The position numbers and the translations under genes were made by a program. From Piscibacillus sp052246295 (GTDB taxonomy: Bacteria > Bacillota > Bacilli > Bacillales > Alkalibacillaceae): a stretch of 64,000 nucleotides of DNA. The notes beneath the pieces are model-generated. The model had not been told where the DNA came from. It ran no database searches and was given only the letters and a program-made list of their open reading frames with translations. This document shows positions 1 to 8,240 of this stretch, piece after piece (within the stretch, counting starts at the first letter, position 1; each line of letters opens with the position of its first letter). The stretch lies in NCBI GenBank assembly GCA_052246295.1, contig JBQQCO010000005.1. One strand, given 5' to 3'.

Positions 1-329
1 CCAAACAGACTAATAATAAAACATCTCTACCTTTTTCAAACATACATGAACATCAAGTCAAGCATATGAAAAAAGTAGATGAACATGGTGGCATTTGTTT
101 TTTTATAATTCGATTTAAAATTTATAATGAAACTTTTTTACTTCCCATACGTCCATTTATACAAGTTTGGGAGCAACAATTTGAGGGTAATAGAAAATCG
201 TTACCTTACCAATACATCAAAGATAACGGTTATTTAATTCCGTTCACTTTGCAGAAAAAAGTGGACTATTTAACCGTGGTTGACCGTGTTTACTTCAATG
301 GAGGAGATATAAATGAGCGAAGAAGTTAA
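1..329 (+). CDS. recU: Holliday junction resolvase RecU, 3' part
   Basis: The 5' end lies outside the window. The reading frame is open from base 3, well before the first internal ATG at 66, so this is the C-terminal ~108 residues of a longer protein. The stretch around HEHQVKHMKK and the following HGGICFFIIRF strand, then a YLIPF...VDYLTVVDRVYF ending, match the C-terminal half of Firmicute RecU, a dimeric PD-(D/E)XK nuclease that cuts four-way junctions in recombination and chromosome segregation. Most catalytic acidic residues would be upstream of the window. Its stop overlaps the ponA start by 17 nt, the recU-ponA pairing known in Bacillus. Identification is confident from motif and neighbour. 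Confidence 0.93.
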   Translation, partial: KQTNNKTSLPFSNIHEHQVKHMKKVDEHGGICFFIIRFKIYNETFLLPIRPFIQVWEQQFEGNRKSLPYQYIKDNGYLIPFTLQKKVDYLTVVDRVYFNGGDINERRS

Positions 330-2898
330 AAGCAGAAAAGCTAAAAAACAAACCAAAAAGAAAAGAAAAATTAATTGGAAAAAAGTACTTATATCATTAT
401 TAATTATTGGTTTACTAAGTATGTTTGTTGTTGCAGGCGTAGTGTTCTCTTATATAAAGGACGCTCCTGAACTTAATGCAGACGAGTTAAACGTACCATT
501 ATCAACCACTATTTTAGATCGTAATGGAGAAGTTATTGCTGAACTCGGTGCGCAGAAACGCGAAGCCATAGAATATAATGAAATTCCTGAAGTACTAGAA
601 AATGCTGTATTAGCTACAGAAGATGTTAGATTCTATGAGCATAGCGGAATTGATTTAAAACGTATTGGTGGTGCCGTCATTGCCAATTTTAGAAATGGAT
701 TTGGTTCTCAAGGTGCAAGTACCATTACTCAACAAGTCGTTAAAAATGCTTTCTTATCATCCGATAAGAACTTAAAACGTAAGTTTCAAGAGCAATATTT
801 AGCATTTAAATTAGAACAAGAATATAGTAAAGAAGAAATTCTTGCTATGTACTTAAATATCATTGCTTATGGTAAAGACGTTTACGGTGTACAAAAAGCT
901 TCTGAGGCGTACTTCGGCAAAGAAAATTTAGAGGATTTAACATTATCTGAAGCAGCGCTACTAGCGGGTCTTCCGCAAAGGCCAAATGCGTATAATCCGC
1001 ATGTTAATCCTGATTTAGCTGAAGAACGTCGAAACACGGTACTTAACTTAATGGTAAAACATGATAAGATTTCTGAAGCTGAAGCCGAAGAAGCTAAAGC
1101 CATTAGTGTTACTGATATGATTCAAGAAAGTTATGAATCAGATATTCCGTATGAAGCATTTATTGAACAGGTTTTACGTGAAGCTGGTCAAATTTTAGAT
1201 GACGAGGTAGAAGTTCACTCTGCTGGACTTACTATTCATACAACACTAGATCAAGATGCACAAAAGCAAATTGAGTATTTATTAAGTAGTGAAGATAGTC
1301 CCGTTCAATTTACTGACGAGCAAGTGCAAGCAGGTGTTGCGGCTATTGATACTAAAACAGGTGCTATTCTTGGTTTAGGTGGAGGCCGTAATAAAGAAGG
1401 AATATGGGCTGGTGAGAACTACGCTATTATGGGTGGTCGACAACCAGGATCAACAATTAAACCAATTATTGACTATGGTCCTGCTATAGAATTTGATAAA
1501 TGGTCAACTTATCATCAGTTACGTGATGAAGAGGTCGATAACTATAGTGAAGATGGTTTAAGTAACTTCGATGATCGTTACCGTGGTTGGATGAGTATGC
1601 GAGAAGCGTTATATCAATCAATTAACGTACCAGCATTTAAAGCTTTTGATGAAATGAGAAATAATCATTCAGATGATCGTCTAATAGAATTTGCTCGTGG
1701 ATTAGGCTTACCTTATACAGATACTTTGTATAATTCAGATTCAATTGGGGGGAATCACCAATTCAACCCTCTACAATTAGCTGGAGCCTATGCAGCATTT
1801 GGTAATGGTGGTATTTACAATGAACCGCATGCAGTAACGAAAATTGTTTATCCTGATGACCAAAAAGAGATTGAAACGCAACCTGAATCTAATATGGCTA
1901 TGGAAGATTATACTGCCTATATGATTTCGGATATGTTGAAGGATGTTTTAACTGATGGTACAGGAAGAAGCGTTAATGTAGGTAACCTTCCTGTTGCTGG
2001 TAAGACTGGTACAACTAACAATGATTATGACTCTTGGATGGTCGGGTACAGCACTAACTTTACAATATCTGTTTGGACTGGATATTCAAAAGAAAATGCT
2101 ACTTTATCTCAACAAGATAAGGATATACCGAAAGCTGTATTCGGAAACCTAATGACTCACATGTCAGAAGGTGTCGAAACACCAGATTTTGAAAAGCCTG
2201 ATTCGGTTGTAGAAGCCAAGGTCGAAAAAGGTTCTAGACCGGCTAAAAAACCAAGCGACTATACACCTGACAGTGAGATTGTTACAGAGTTATTTGTAAA
2301 AGGAACTGAACCATCAGAAGTATCAGAAGAATTTGATCAGACAGATCCAGTTGAAAACTTAACTGCTGAATTTGATGAAGAACGTGGTGTTATTGAACTA
2401 TCTTGGGATCACTCTGCAGCAGATGAAGTAAGTTTCAGAGTTAATGTATCAGTTGATGATAGTGGCATGCAGGAAGTCGCTACCATTAATGAAACCATGA
2501 TTGTATTTGACGAAATCTCACCTGAAACGTCTTATACCTTTGAAGTAATAGCTTTTGAAGGTGATGAGAACGAATCAGAACCAGTAAGAACGTCTATTGA
2601 AACGCCTCCTGAAGAAGAGGAAGACGAAGATTTCTTAGACGACATAATTGGTGACGATGAAGAAGATGAGGATAATGATGGACCTGGAAACGGAAACGGA
2701 AATGGCCCTCCTTCAGACGATGATGATGGTCAAGAAGAAAATGAAGATGGTTCAGACGAAGGCGACTCTTCAGGTGATGAGGAAACTGGTGAAGATGACA
2801 CCGGAGATGACGAAGATGGTACCGGTGATGGATCTGGAGATGGGTCTGGCGAAGACGGATCTGATGAAGAAAATTCAGAAGATGATGAACAAGAATAA
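313..2898 (+). CDS. ponA: Class A penicillin-binding protein 1A/1B
   Basis: Bifunctional peptidoglycan synthase, 861 aa. A lysine-rich cytoplasmic N-terminus precedes one membrane segment (about 25-48). The GT51 glycosyltransferase domain follows, with the catalytic Glu in EDVRFYEH (E103) and GASTITQQ (134-141). The transpeptidase domain has the SxxK nucleophile S380-TIK383, SIN at 436-438 and KTG at 564-566. A fibronectin-type-III-like domain lies around 670-760. The last ~95 residues are an extremely acidic D/E/G/S tail, which would be extracellular. The start is fixed by GGAGGAG at 300-306. It is co-transcribed with recU and followed by a bidirectional terminator. The acidic tail is much longer than usual and suggests adaptation to salt (inference). 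Confidence 0.97.
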   Translation: MSEEVKSRKAKKQTKKKRKINWKKVLISLLIIGLLSMFVVAGVVFSYIKDAPELNADELNVPLSTTILDRNGEVIAELGAQKREAIEYNEIPEVLENAVLATEDVRFYEHSGIDLKRIGGAVIANFRNGFGSQGASTITQQVVKNAFLSSDKNLKRKFQEQYLAFKLEQEYSKEEILAMYLNIIAYGKDVYGVQKASEAYFGKENLEDLTLSEAALLAGLPQRPNAYNPHVNPDLAEERRNTVLNLMVKHDKISEAEAEEAKAISVTDMIQESYESDIPYEAFIEQVLREAGQILDDEVEVHSAGLTIHTTLDQDAQKQIEYLLSSEDSPVQFTDEQVQAGVAAIDTKTGAILGLGGGRNKEGIWAGENYAIMGGRQPGSTIKPIIDYGPAIEFDKWSTYHQLRDEEVDNYSEDGLSNFDDRYRGWMSMREALYQSINVPAFKAFDEMRNNHSDDRLIEFARGLGLPYTDTLYNSDSIGGNHQFNPLQLAGAYAAFGNGGIYNEPHAVTKIVYPDDQKEIETQPESNMAMEDYTAYMISDMLKDVLTDGTGRSVNVGNLPVAGKTGTTNNDYDSWMVGYSTNFTISVWTGYSKENATLSQQDKDIPKAVFGNLMTHMSEGVETPDFEKPDSVVEAKVEKGSRPAKKPSDYTPDSEIVTELFVKGTEPSEVSEEFDQTDPVENLTAEFDEERGVIELSWDHSAADEVSFRVNVSVDDSGMQEVATINETMIVFDEISPETSYTFEVIAFEGDENESEPVRTSIETPPEEEEDEDFLDDIIGDDEEDEDNDGPGNGNGNGPPSDDDDGQEENEDGSDEGDSSGDEETGEDDTGDDEDGTGDGSGDGSGEDGSDEENSEDDEQE

Positions 2899-2909
2899 AA
2901 ATAAGACAG

Positions 2910-2941
2910 AAAAACGAGGCTGATTATTCAGCCTCGTTTTT
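2910..2941. terminator. Bidirectional terminator between ponA and nth
   Basis: Perfect 14-bp inverted repeat (aaaaacgaggctga and its complement) around a ttat loop, with A and T runs on its two flanks, between the convergent ponA (+) and nth (-). The nth stop codon at 2928-2930 lies in the right arm. Confidence 0.9.
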
Positions 2942-3578
2942 TCATACGTTTTTGACCTTCTCGGCAAATTTCTAATAATGGACACTCGGGACAGTTTGGA
3001 CTTTTTGCCTTACAGTGATAGCGTCCAAAGAAGATCATACGATGATGTGTATCGCTCCACTTTTCCTCTGGTACTTTTCTCATCAATGTTTTTTCAACTT
3101 CTAATACAGAATCTTTCCATCTACAGATTCCTAGCCGTTTAGACACGCGTTCAACATGGGTATCAACTGCTATAGCTGGTTCACCAAAAGCTACTGACAT
3201 AACTACGTTTGCCGTTTTTCTTCCAACGCCTGCTAAATTAATTAAATCATTATAGTTTGACGGTACTTGCCCGTCGTGTTTATCAATTAGGTCTGCACTT
3301 AATTTGCGAATGTTTTTCGCTTTATTTCGATATAACCCAATCCGTTTAATATCATTTTGAAGCTCTTCTAATGATACTGCTAAATAATCTTCTGGTGTTT
3401 TATACTTTTTGAAAAGGTCGGGTGTTACTTTATTAACTAAGGCATCGGTTGCTTGAGCTGATAGAACCACAGCTACTAATAATTCAAATTCATTTGTATG
3501 ATTTAATTCACACTCTGCATCTGGGAACATTTCTTCAAGTGTATCAAGTACCTGCCTAACTCCCTTTTTGTTTAACAT
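2928..3578 (-). CDS. nth: Endonuclease III (DNA glycosylase/AP lyase)
   Basis: Base-excision repair glycosylase for oxidised pyrimidines with AP-lyase activity, 216 aa. The helix-hairpin-helix LAGVGRKTANVV carries the catalytic Lys (K121), and the GPD-loop Asp is in AVDTHVERV (D139). The C-terminus has the four-cysteine [4Fe-4S] motif C-X6-C-X2-C-X5-C at C189, C196, C199 and C205. The start has a GGGGGAG ribosome site. It directly follows dnaD, 12 nt downstream, as in B. subtilis. The ypoC gene that follows nth in B. subtilis is absent; ponA comes straight after, convergent. Confidence 0.97.
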   Translation of the reverse strand: MLNKKGVRQVLDTLEEMFPDAECELNHTNEFELLVAVVLSAQATDALVNKVTPDLFKKYKTPEDYLAVSLEELQNDIKRIGLYRNKAKNIRKLSADLIDKHDGQVPSNYNDLINLAGVGRKTANVVMSVAFGEPAIAVDTHVERVSKRLGICRWKDSVLEVEKTLMRKVPEEKWSDTHHRMIFFGRYHCKAKSPNCPECPLLEICREGQKRMKKRG

Positions 3579-3590
3579 CGACTCCCCCCT

Positions 3591-4265
3591 TTATTCTTCT
3601 AACCAATTATAATACACCGACGTATCTCTTTTTTTAGTAGGCTTCTGTTGGTTAGATTGATTATAATTTGTTTGATTGTTTTCTTTCGCTTCACTGATAC
3701 TTTTAATGCCTTTTTTCTTCCATTCATTTAAGATTCGGTCGATATAACGGAAGTTTAACTTACCCATTAAAACAGCTTCTCTTAAGGCTGCTTTAATTAG
3801 AGCAGGTTTGAATCGGTCATCGTCTAACCAGTAACTAATGGTTTCAATTTCTATTGGTGACAACGCACGTCCAAACTCTTGCTCAAATAAACTAAACAAC
3901 TTACCTTCCTCGTCTTTTGATTGATTTACTTCTTGTTGGACCTCGTAAAGTTTCTCAATCAGTGGTGTTATAGAATACCATTCGTGTACAACGCGATTGT
4001 CATCTTCGTGCTGATCAATGGTTAGTAAACCTTGATTCCTCATTTTTTTGAGGACATTTGATACATCATTTGCATTAATCGACATATATTGCGCGATTTG
4101 TTCAAATGACGGTAAAAGGTCATTCTCCTTCTGCCACCTTATAATATGTAACACAACCATTAAATCCACTTCAGATAATCCTAATGACTGATAATCTTTA
4201 ATTAACCTTGAAGGTATATTGACTTGATCAATAAGAAGCTTCTGATATGAAAATGGTAAGTTCAA
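3591..4265 (-). CDS. dnaD: Primosomal protein DnaD
   Basis: Replication restart and initiation protein of the DnaA-DnaD-DnaB-DnaI helicase-loading system, about 224 aa. The N-terminal winged helix is followed by a DnaB2/DnaD C-terminal domain ending in the diagnostic YxxxIxxxW motif (YIDRILNEW), then a polar tail closing with YYNWLEE, very like the B. subtilis YNWLEQ end. The start is uncertain: an AAAGGTGG site sits 8 nt before a TTG at 4265, but a GTG at 4277 in the same frame overlaps that site and would add 4 residues. It lies in the asnS-dnaD-nth cluster conserved in Bacillaceae. Confidence 0.93.
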   Translation of the reverse strand: MNLPFSYQKLLIDQVNIPSRLIKDYQSLGLSEVDLMVVLHIIRWQKENDLLPSFEQIAQYMSINANDVSNVLKKMRNQGLLTIDQHEDDNRVVHEWYSITPLIEKLYEVQQEVNQSKDEEGKLFSLFEQEFGRALSPIEIETISYWLDDDRFKPALIKAALREAVLMGKLNFRYIDRILNEWKKKGIKSISEAKENNQTNYNQSNQQKPTKKRDTSVYYNWLEE

Positions 4266-4302
4266 TGACGTACCCACCTTTGTATTTTTTCTAATAGAAA
4301 GA

Positions 4303-4325
4303 GATGACTCATGGTAAGAGTCATC
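4303..4325 (-). terminator. Possible terminator after asnS
   Basis: Inverted repeat gatgactc / gagtcatc (8 bp) with a 7-nt loop in the asnS-dnaD gap. On the minus strand it is followed by tctttct, a weak T run, so it may only attenuate read-through into dnaD. Confidence 0.5.
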
Positions 4326-4336
4326 CCTTTTTTGAC

Positions 4337-5629
4337 TTAAGGATATAATCTGTTTAATAATCTAGGGAATGGAATCGTTTCACGAATGTGTTCAATACCT
4401 GTAATCCATGCAACCGTACGTTCAAGACCTAGTCCGAAACCAGAGTGCGGGACACTTCCATATTGACGTAACTGTAAATACCATTCATATGCAGGTCCAT
4501 CTAACTCATGTTCCTCATAGCGTTGTTGCATTAATTCGAAATCATCAATACGTTCTGAACCACCAACAATCTCGCCATAACCTTCAGGTGCAATTAGATC
4601 CGCACATAAGGCAACGTTTGGATTATTTGGATCTGGTTTCATATAGAATGCTTTAATCTCAACTGGGAAGTGCGTGATGAAAACAGGTTTGTCATATGCT
4701 TCAGCAATGGCTGTTTCATGTGGTGCACCGAAGTCATCTCCCCAATCGATATCATCAAAGCCTTGGTCTTTTAAGAATTGAATTGCATCATCGTAAGTAA
4801 TTCTTGGGAATGGCGGCTTCACATTTTCTAATTTGGATGTGTCACGTTCTAATGTTTCAAGCTCTAGCTTACAGTTGTTTAGAACAGACTGAACCACAAA
4901 TGAAACGTATTCCTCTTGCATTTCTAAGCTTTCATCATGATCCATAAATGCCATTTCAGGTTCAATCATCCAGAACTCGATTAAATGACGTCTTGTCTTA
5001 GATTTTTCAGCTCTAAACGTTGGACCGAATGAAAATACTCGCCCTAAAGCCATAGCCGCTGCTTCCATATACAACTGACCACTTTGAGATAAGTAGGCTT
5101 CTTCATCAAAATATTTTGTATGGAATAATTCCGTTGTCCCTTCAGCTGATGCACCCGTTAATATTGGTGGGTCTACTTTTACAAAACCTTCTTGATTAAA
5201 GAACTCATACGTTGAACGGATAATTTCATTTCTTACCTTCATGATCGCGTGTTGTTTCTTAGAGCGTAACCATAGATGACGATGGTCCATTAGAAACTCT
5301 GTGCCATGTTCTTTTGGTGTAATTGGATAGTCTACAGCATCTTGAATGACGTCTAATCCTGTGACTTGTAGTTCAAAACCAAGTGGGCTTCTTGTATCTT
5401 CAACTACTTTTCCAGTGACATATAAGGATGTTTCCTGTGTAAGGGATTTAGCTAAATCAAAATCTTCTTCTGACACAGCTGACTTAACGACTACCCCTTG
5501 AATAAATCCTGTACCATCTCTCAATTGTAAGAAAGCAATTTTACCACTTGATCGTTTATTATGTAACCATGCGCCGATTGTAACAGTCTCTTCTACATGG
5601 TTTTTAACTTGCGATATTGTCGTTTTCAA
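4337..5629 (-). CDS. asnS: Asparaginyl-tRNA synthetase
   Basis: Class IIb synthetase charging tRNA-Asn, 430 aa, the normal length. An N-terminal OB-fold anticodon-binding domain (about 1-110) precedes the catalytic core. Motif 2 is FGPTFRAEKSKTRRH and motif 3 is GFGLGLERTVAW near the C-terminus. The start is a TTG at 5629, set by a strong GGAGGAG six bases upstream; the next in-frame ATG is far inside the OB domain. It follows aspB by 21 nt, which joins aspartate supply to asparaginyl-tRNA formation, the usual Bacillus arrangement. No T-box leader fits in the short gap. Confidence 0.97.
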   Translation of the reverse strand: MKTTISQVKNHVEETVTIGAWLHNKRSSGKIAFLQLRDGTGFIQGVVVKSAVSEEDFDLAKSLTQETSLYVTGKVVEDTRSPLGFELQVTGLDVIQDAVDYPITPKEHGTEFLMDHRHLWLRSKKQHAIMKVRNEIIRSTYEFFNQEGFVKVDPPILTGASAEGTTELFHTKYFDEEAYLSQSGQLYMEAAAMALGRVFSFGPTFRAEKSKTRRHLIEFWMIEPEMAFMDHDESLEMQEEYVSFVVQSVLNNCKLELETLERDTSKLENVKPPFPRITYDDAIQFLKDQGFDDIDWGDDFGAPHETAIAEAYDKPVFITHFPVEIKAFYMKPDPNNPNVALCADLIAPEGYGEIVGGSERIDDFELMQQRYEEHELDGPAYEWYLQLRQYGSVPHSGFGLGLERTVAWITGIEHIRETIPFPRLLNRLYP

Positions 5630-5650
5630 ATTGTTCTCCTCCTCGTCATA

Positions 5651-6832
5651 TTAAGAATATTTTTCTACAAATCGTTTGATTCGCTTAGCCGCTTCTTCTA
5701 GTTGTTCTAATGAAGTCGCATATGATAATCGAACATTATCTTCTGATCCAAAGCCTGAACCTGGAACAATGGCTACTTTTTCTTCTTCAAGCAATTGCGC
5801 AACCCATTCATCTGTTGTATTAAATGGTGAGGCTTTCACTACTTCTTTGACGTTAGGAAAAAGATAAAAAGCTCCATCTGGCTTAACACAAGTTATGTTT
5901 GGAATTTCCACTATCCAATTGTATAACTTATTTAAACGTTCTTCAAAAGCTTTTTTCATATTGTTAATTTCTTCCTCAGAATGCTCATAAGCTGCAATAG
6001 CCGCGTATTGAGCAATAGAAGTAGGGTTAGACGTGGCATGAGAAACTAGATTGGACATCGCTTTAATCACCGTTTCGTTTCCAGCGGCATAGCCTATTCT
6101 CCAACCAGTCATAGAATGCGATTTACTTACTCCATTAATGATAATCGTTTTTTCTTTTAACGCTGGTGAAATCGAAGCAATGGAGATGTGTTGTCCTGAT
6201 CCGTAGATTAATTTTTCATAAATTTCATCGGACACAATCCATAAATCGTGCTTGAGTGCTATTTCACCTAAAGCTTCTAATTCCTCTTTACTGTATAGCA
6301 CGCCAGTGGGATTACTGGGTGAATTCAGTACGACTGCTTTTGTGCTAGGTGTAATAGAGTCCTCCAGTTGTTTGGGAGTCAGTTTAAACTGATTTTTCTC
6401 TTCTGCTTTAACGTATACTGGTGTTCCTTCAGATAACTTGATTTGTTCTGGATAACTAACCCAGTAAGGAATAGGCACAATCACTTCATCGCCTTTGTTT
6501 AGAAGGACTTGAAATAATGTGTAAAGCGCGTGCTTAGCTCCTGTAGTCACAATTATTTCGTTTTGGCTGTACTCTAACTGGTTGTCTCTTTGAAATTTAG
6601 CTATAATAGCTTCTTTTAACTGGGGTAACCCACCAGCTGGAGTATATTTCGTTTTACCTTCGTCCATTGCTTTTTTTGCAGCATTTAAAATATATTCTGG
6701 AGTGTTAAAGTCTGGTTCACCAGCACCTAAGCCAATCACATCATGACCTGCTTCTTTTAATGCTTTAGCCTTAGAAGTAATGGCTAGTGTAGTTGATGGT
6801 GTTAAGGCTTGAACTCTTTCTGCTAAATTCAT
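5651..6832 (-). CDS. aspB: Aspartate aminotransferase (PLP-dependent, class I)
   Basis: Interconverts aspartate + 2-oxoglutarate and oxaloacetate + glutamate in the cytoplasm, 393 aa. Fold-type I motifs are present: GLGAGEPDFNTP near the N-terminus, SPSNPTG, the SDEIYEKL strand, the PLP lysine in SKSHSMTGWRIGY (K237) and the C-terminal substrate Arg in NVRLSYA. These match the Ib subgroup typical of Bacillus AspB. The start has AGGAGGAGATG upstream. It lies between ypmB and asnS, as in B. subtilis. Confidence 0.95.
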   Translation of the reverse strand: MNLAERVQALTPSTTLAITSKAKALKEAGHDVIGLGAGEPDFNTPEYILNAAKKAMDEGKTKYTPAGGLPQLKEAIIAKFQRDNQLEYSQNEIIVTTGAKHALYTLFQVLLNKGDEVIVPIPYWVSYPEQIKLSEGTPVYVKAEEKNQFKLTPKQLEDSITPSTKAVVLNSPSNPTGVLYSKEELEALGEIALKHDLWIVSDEIYEKLIYGSGQHISIASISPALKEKTIIINGVSKSHSMTGWRIGYAAGNETVIKAMSNLVSHATSNPTSIAQYAAIAAYEHSEEEINNMKKAFEERLNKLYNWIVEIPNITCVKPDGAFYLFPNVKEVVKASPFNTTDEWVAQLLEEEKVAIVPGSGFGSEDNVRLSYATSLEQLEEAAKRIKRFVEKYS

Positions 6833-6856
6833 AAGTAAACATCTCCTCCTATGTAA

Positions 6857-7381
6857 TCATTTCCTAAAAGAAATAGAATCATATAGTTCACCGTTATCAA
6901 ATCGATATGTTTGGAAATATAAACGCTGATTTCGTTCATAAATCATCTCCCAAACTACACGATTGTTTACAATACCAAGGTTCATTTCATCTAACTTGCA
7001 TTGTTCACAATTTGAGGACCATTTTTCTAACATTTCGTCTTCATTTAAACCCTCTTCTTGGTATACATAGTTAACTTCAGGTAGATTTTCTTCTCCCTCT
7101 TCCTCCAAATCATATGGAACAAAAGCATATAAAGAGCGTTCATCATCATCAATGCCTTCAATTACGACATAAGAATGACGACCATTAAATAACGAATAAG
7201 AATTAGACCCGACTAACGGCGTCTCACTAATTGCTTTATTCAAAGTCTCTTCATGTAGAGCTACTTTATCACCTTGTACTTGATTATAAGTGACCGATAG
7301 CACAACTACAAATGTAATAAAAGTAATGCCTAAAATTATTCCAGCAATGAGAAATATTTTGCGTAAATTCAATGTATTCAT
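6857..7381 (-). CDS. ypmB: YpmB-like membrane-anchored protein (DUF5590)
   Basis: Small protein of 174 aa with one N-terminal membrane helix (about 8-30, LIAGIILGITFITFVVV) and an extracytoplasmic domain resembling the PepSY-like repeat of YpmB: SYVVIEGIDDDERSLYAFVPYD, then WEMIYERNQ...YFQTYRFDNGE. Function is unknown in B. subtilis. Position between the dinG side and aspB supports the assignment. The AAAGGATG site overlaps the ATG at 7381, so translation may instead start at a TTG at 7372. A pair of cysteines (CEQC) in the outer domain is not something I recall in YpmB. Confidence 0.75.
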   Translation of the reverse strand: MNTLNLRKIFLIAGIILGITFITFVVVLSVTYNQVQGDKVALHEETLNKAISETPLVGSNSYSLFNGRHSYVVIEGIDDDERSLYAFVPYDLEEEGEENLPEVNYVYQEEGLNEDEMLEKWSSNCEQCKLDEMNLGIVNNRVVWEMIYERNQRLYFQTYRFDNGELYDSISFRK

Positions 7382-7458
7382 CCTTTAAAATTAATCACTG
7401 CTATTATTATAACAATTCAATATTAAAAATTGTTAGCTTATACATAACTTCTTCTGAA

Positions 7459-8205
7459 TTATTCCCTTTTTAGGTACAACTCGTAATCATCCTGCATTAT
7501 CGTTATATGGGCTGATACTCCACTTCTTAATGCATATATATCTACCCATTGTTTTTGAAAAAGCTCAATCAACGACCTTATTTCCCCTTTTCTGTTAATA
7601 ATCGCTACCTCAGGGTCTAACTTTACCAAATCCTCTTCGGTTAGGTTTGCCGATGGGCTATCCGTCAAATAAATCACCTGAGTCTCTTGATTCCATAATT
7701 CATGGTTAATAGCTCCTTCATACCAATAACAAATAAAATTACCATTAGATATAGCAATGTGACTACTTTCAGTATCAGGACTATAAATATGATCAATGTA
7801 ATACTTCGAACTAATTGCAATCCGTTCATTTTTACTGAGGAAATAAGTTTGTTTCTTAAATTCGTCCGGAACTTTACATAGTTCTTTATTGTTTTTAGGT
7901 AAGTAAAGATTGTCGACCTCTACATCATTGAGAATCATTTCCAAATTACCACAGTTTTGTTCGTTCACTTTTGAAATTAAAATACCTTTAATATGCTTAT
8001 CTTCTAATTTCCTTAAATATCTTTTAACTTCAGATTGGCTACTTGAACTTCCAGTATTGATAAGAAAAACCTCATCTTGATTAAGATACATAATGGCAAA
8101 ATTACCTGATGTTAATGGTTCGAAAACAAGCTCTTCTTCAGCATGAATGGAAATGACTGAAGAGATGAAAATACATATAAACGCAAATAAAATACGACCA
8201 ATCAT
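7459..8205 (-). CDS. Secreted metallo-beta-lactamase-fold protein lacking metal ligands (ComEC C-terminal-like)
   Basis: 248 aa with an N-terminal signal peptide (about 1-22, ending IHA). The body follows the beta-lactamase-like domain found at the ComEC C-terminus: VFLINTGSSSSQSEVKRYLR matches the LIDTG strand, and HIKGILISKVNEQNCGNLEMI aligns with the strand that normally carries HxHxDH, followed by the ..PEVAIIN.. and C-terminal ITIMQDDYELYL strands. The HxHxDH ligands are replaced (SKVNEQN), so it cannot bind zinc in the usual way. It occupies the place between dinG and ypmB where B. subtilis has ypmA. Function unknown; a pseudoenzyme is inferred. The start has an AGGTGAAGGG site. Confidence 0.6.
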   Translation of the reverse strand: MIGRILFAFICIFISSVISIHAEEELVFEPLTSGNFAIMYLNQDEVFLINTGSSSSQSEVKRYLRKLEDKHIKGILISKVNEQNCGNLEMILNDVEVDNLYLPKNNKELCKVPDEFKKQTYFLSKNERIAISSKYYIDHIYSPDTESSHIAISNGNFICYWYEGAINHELWNQETQVIYLTDSPSANLTEEDLVKLDPEVAIINRKGEIRSLIELFQKQWVDIYALRSGVSAHITIMQDDYELYLKRE

Positions 8206-8240
8206 GACCCTTCACCTGCTTTTATTATCACTGACTATTA

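Noticed and set aside
2648..2923. 91-codon Met/Lys-rich frame in the 3' part of ponA
   Set aside because: Out-of-frame reading of the acidic tail codons (GAT/GAA read as ATG/AAG); low complexity.
5630..5650. T-box leader before asnS
   Set aside because: Only 21 nt separate aspB and asnS; too short for a T-box.
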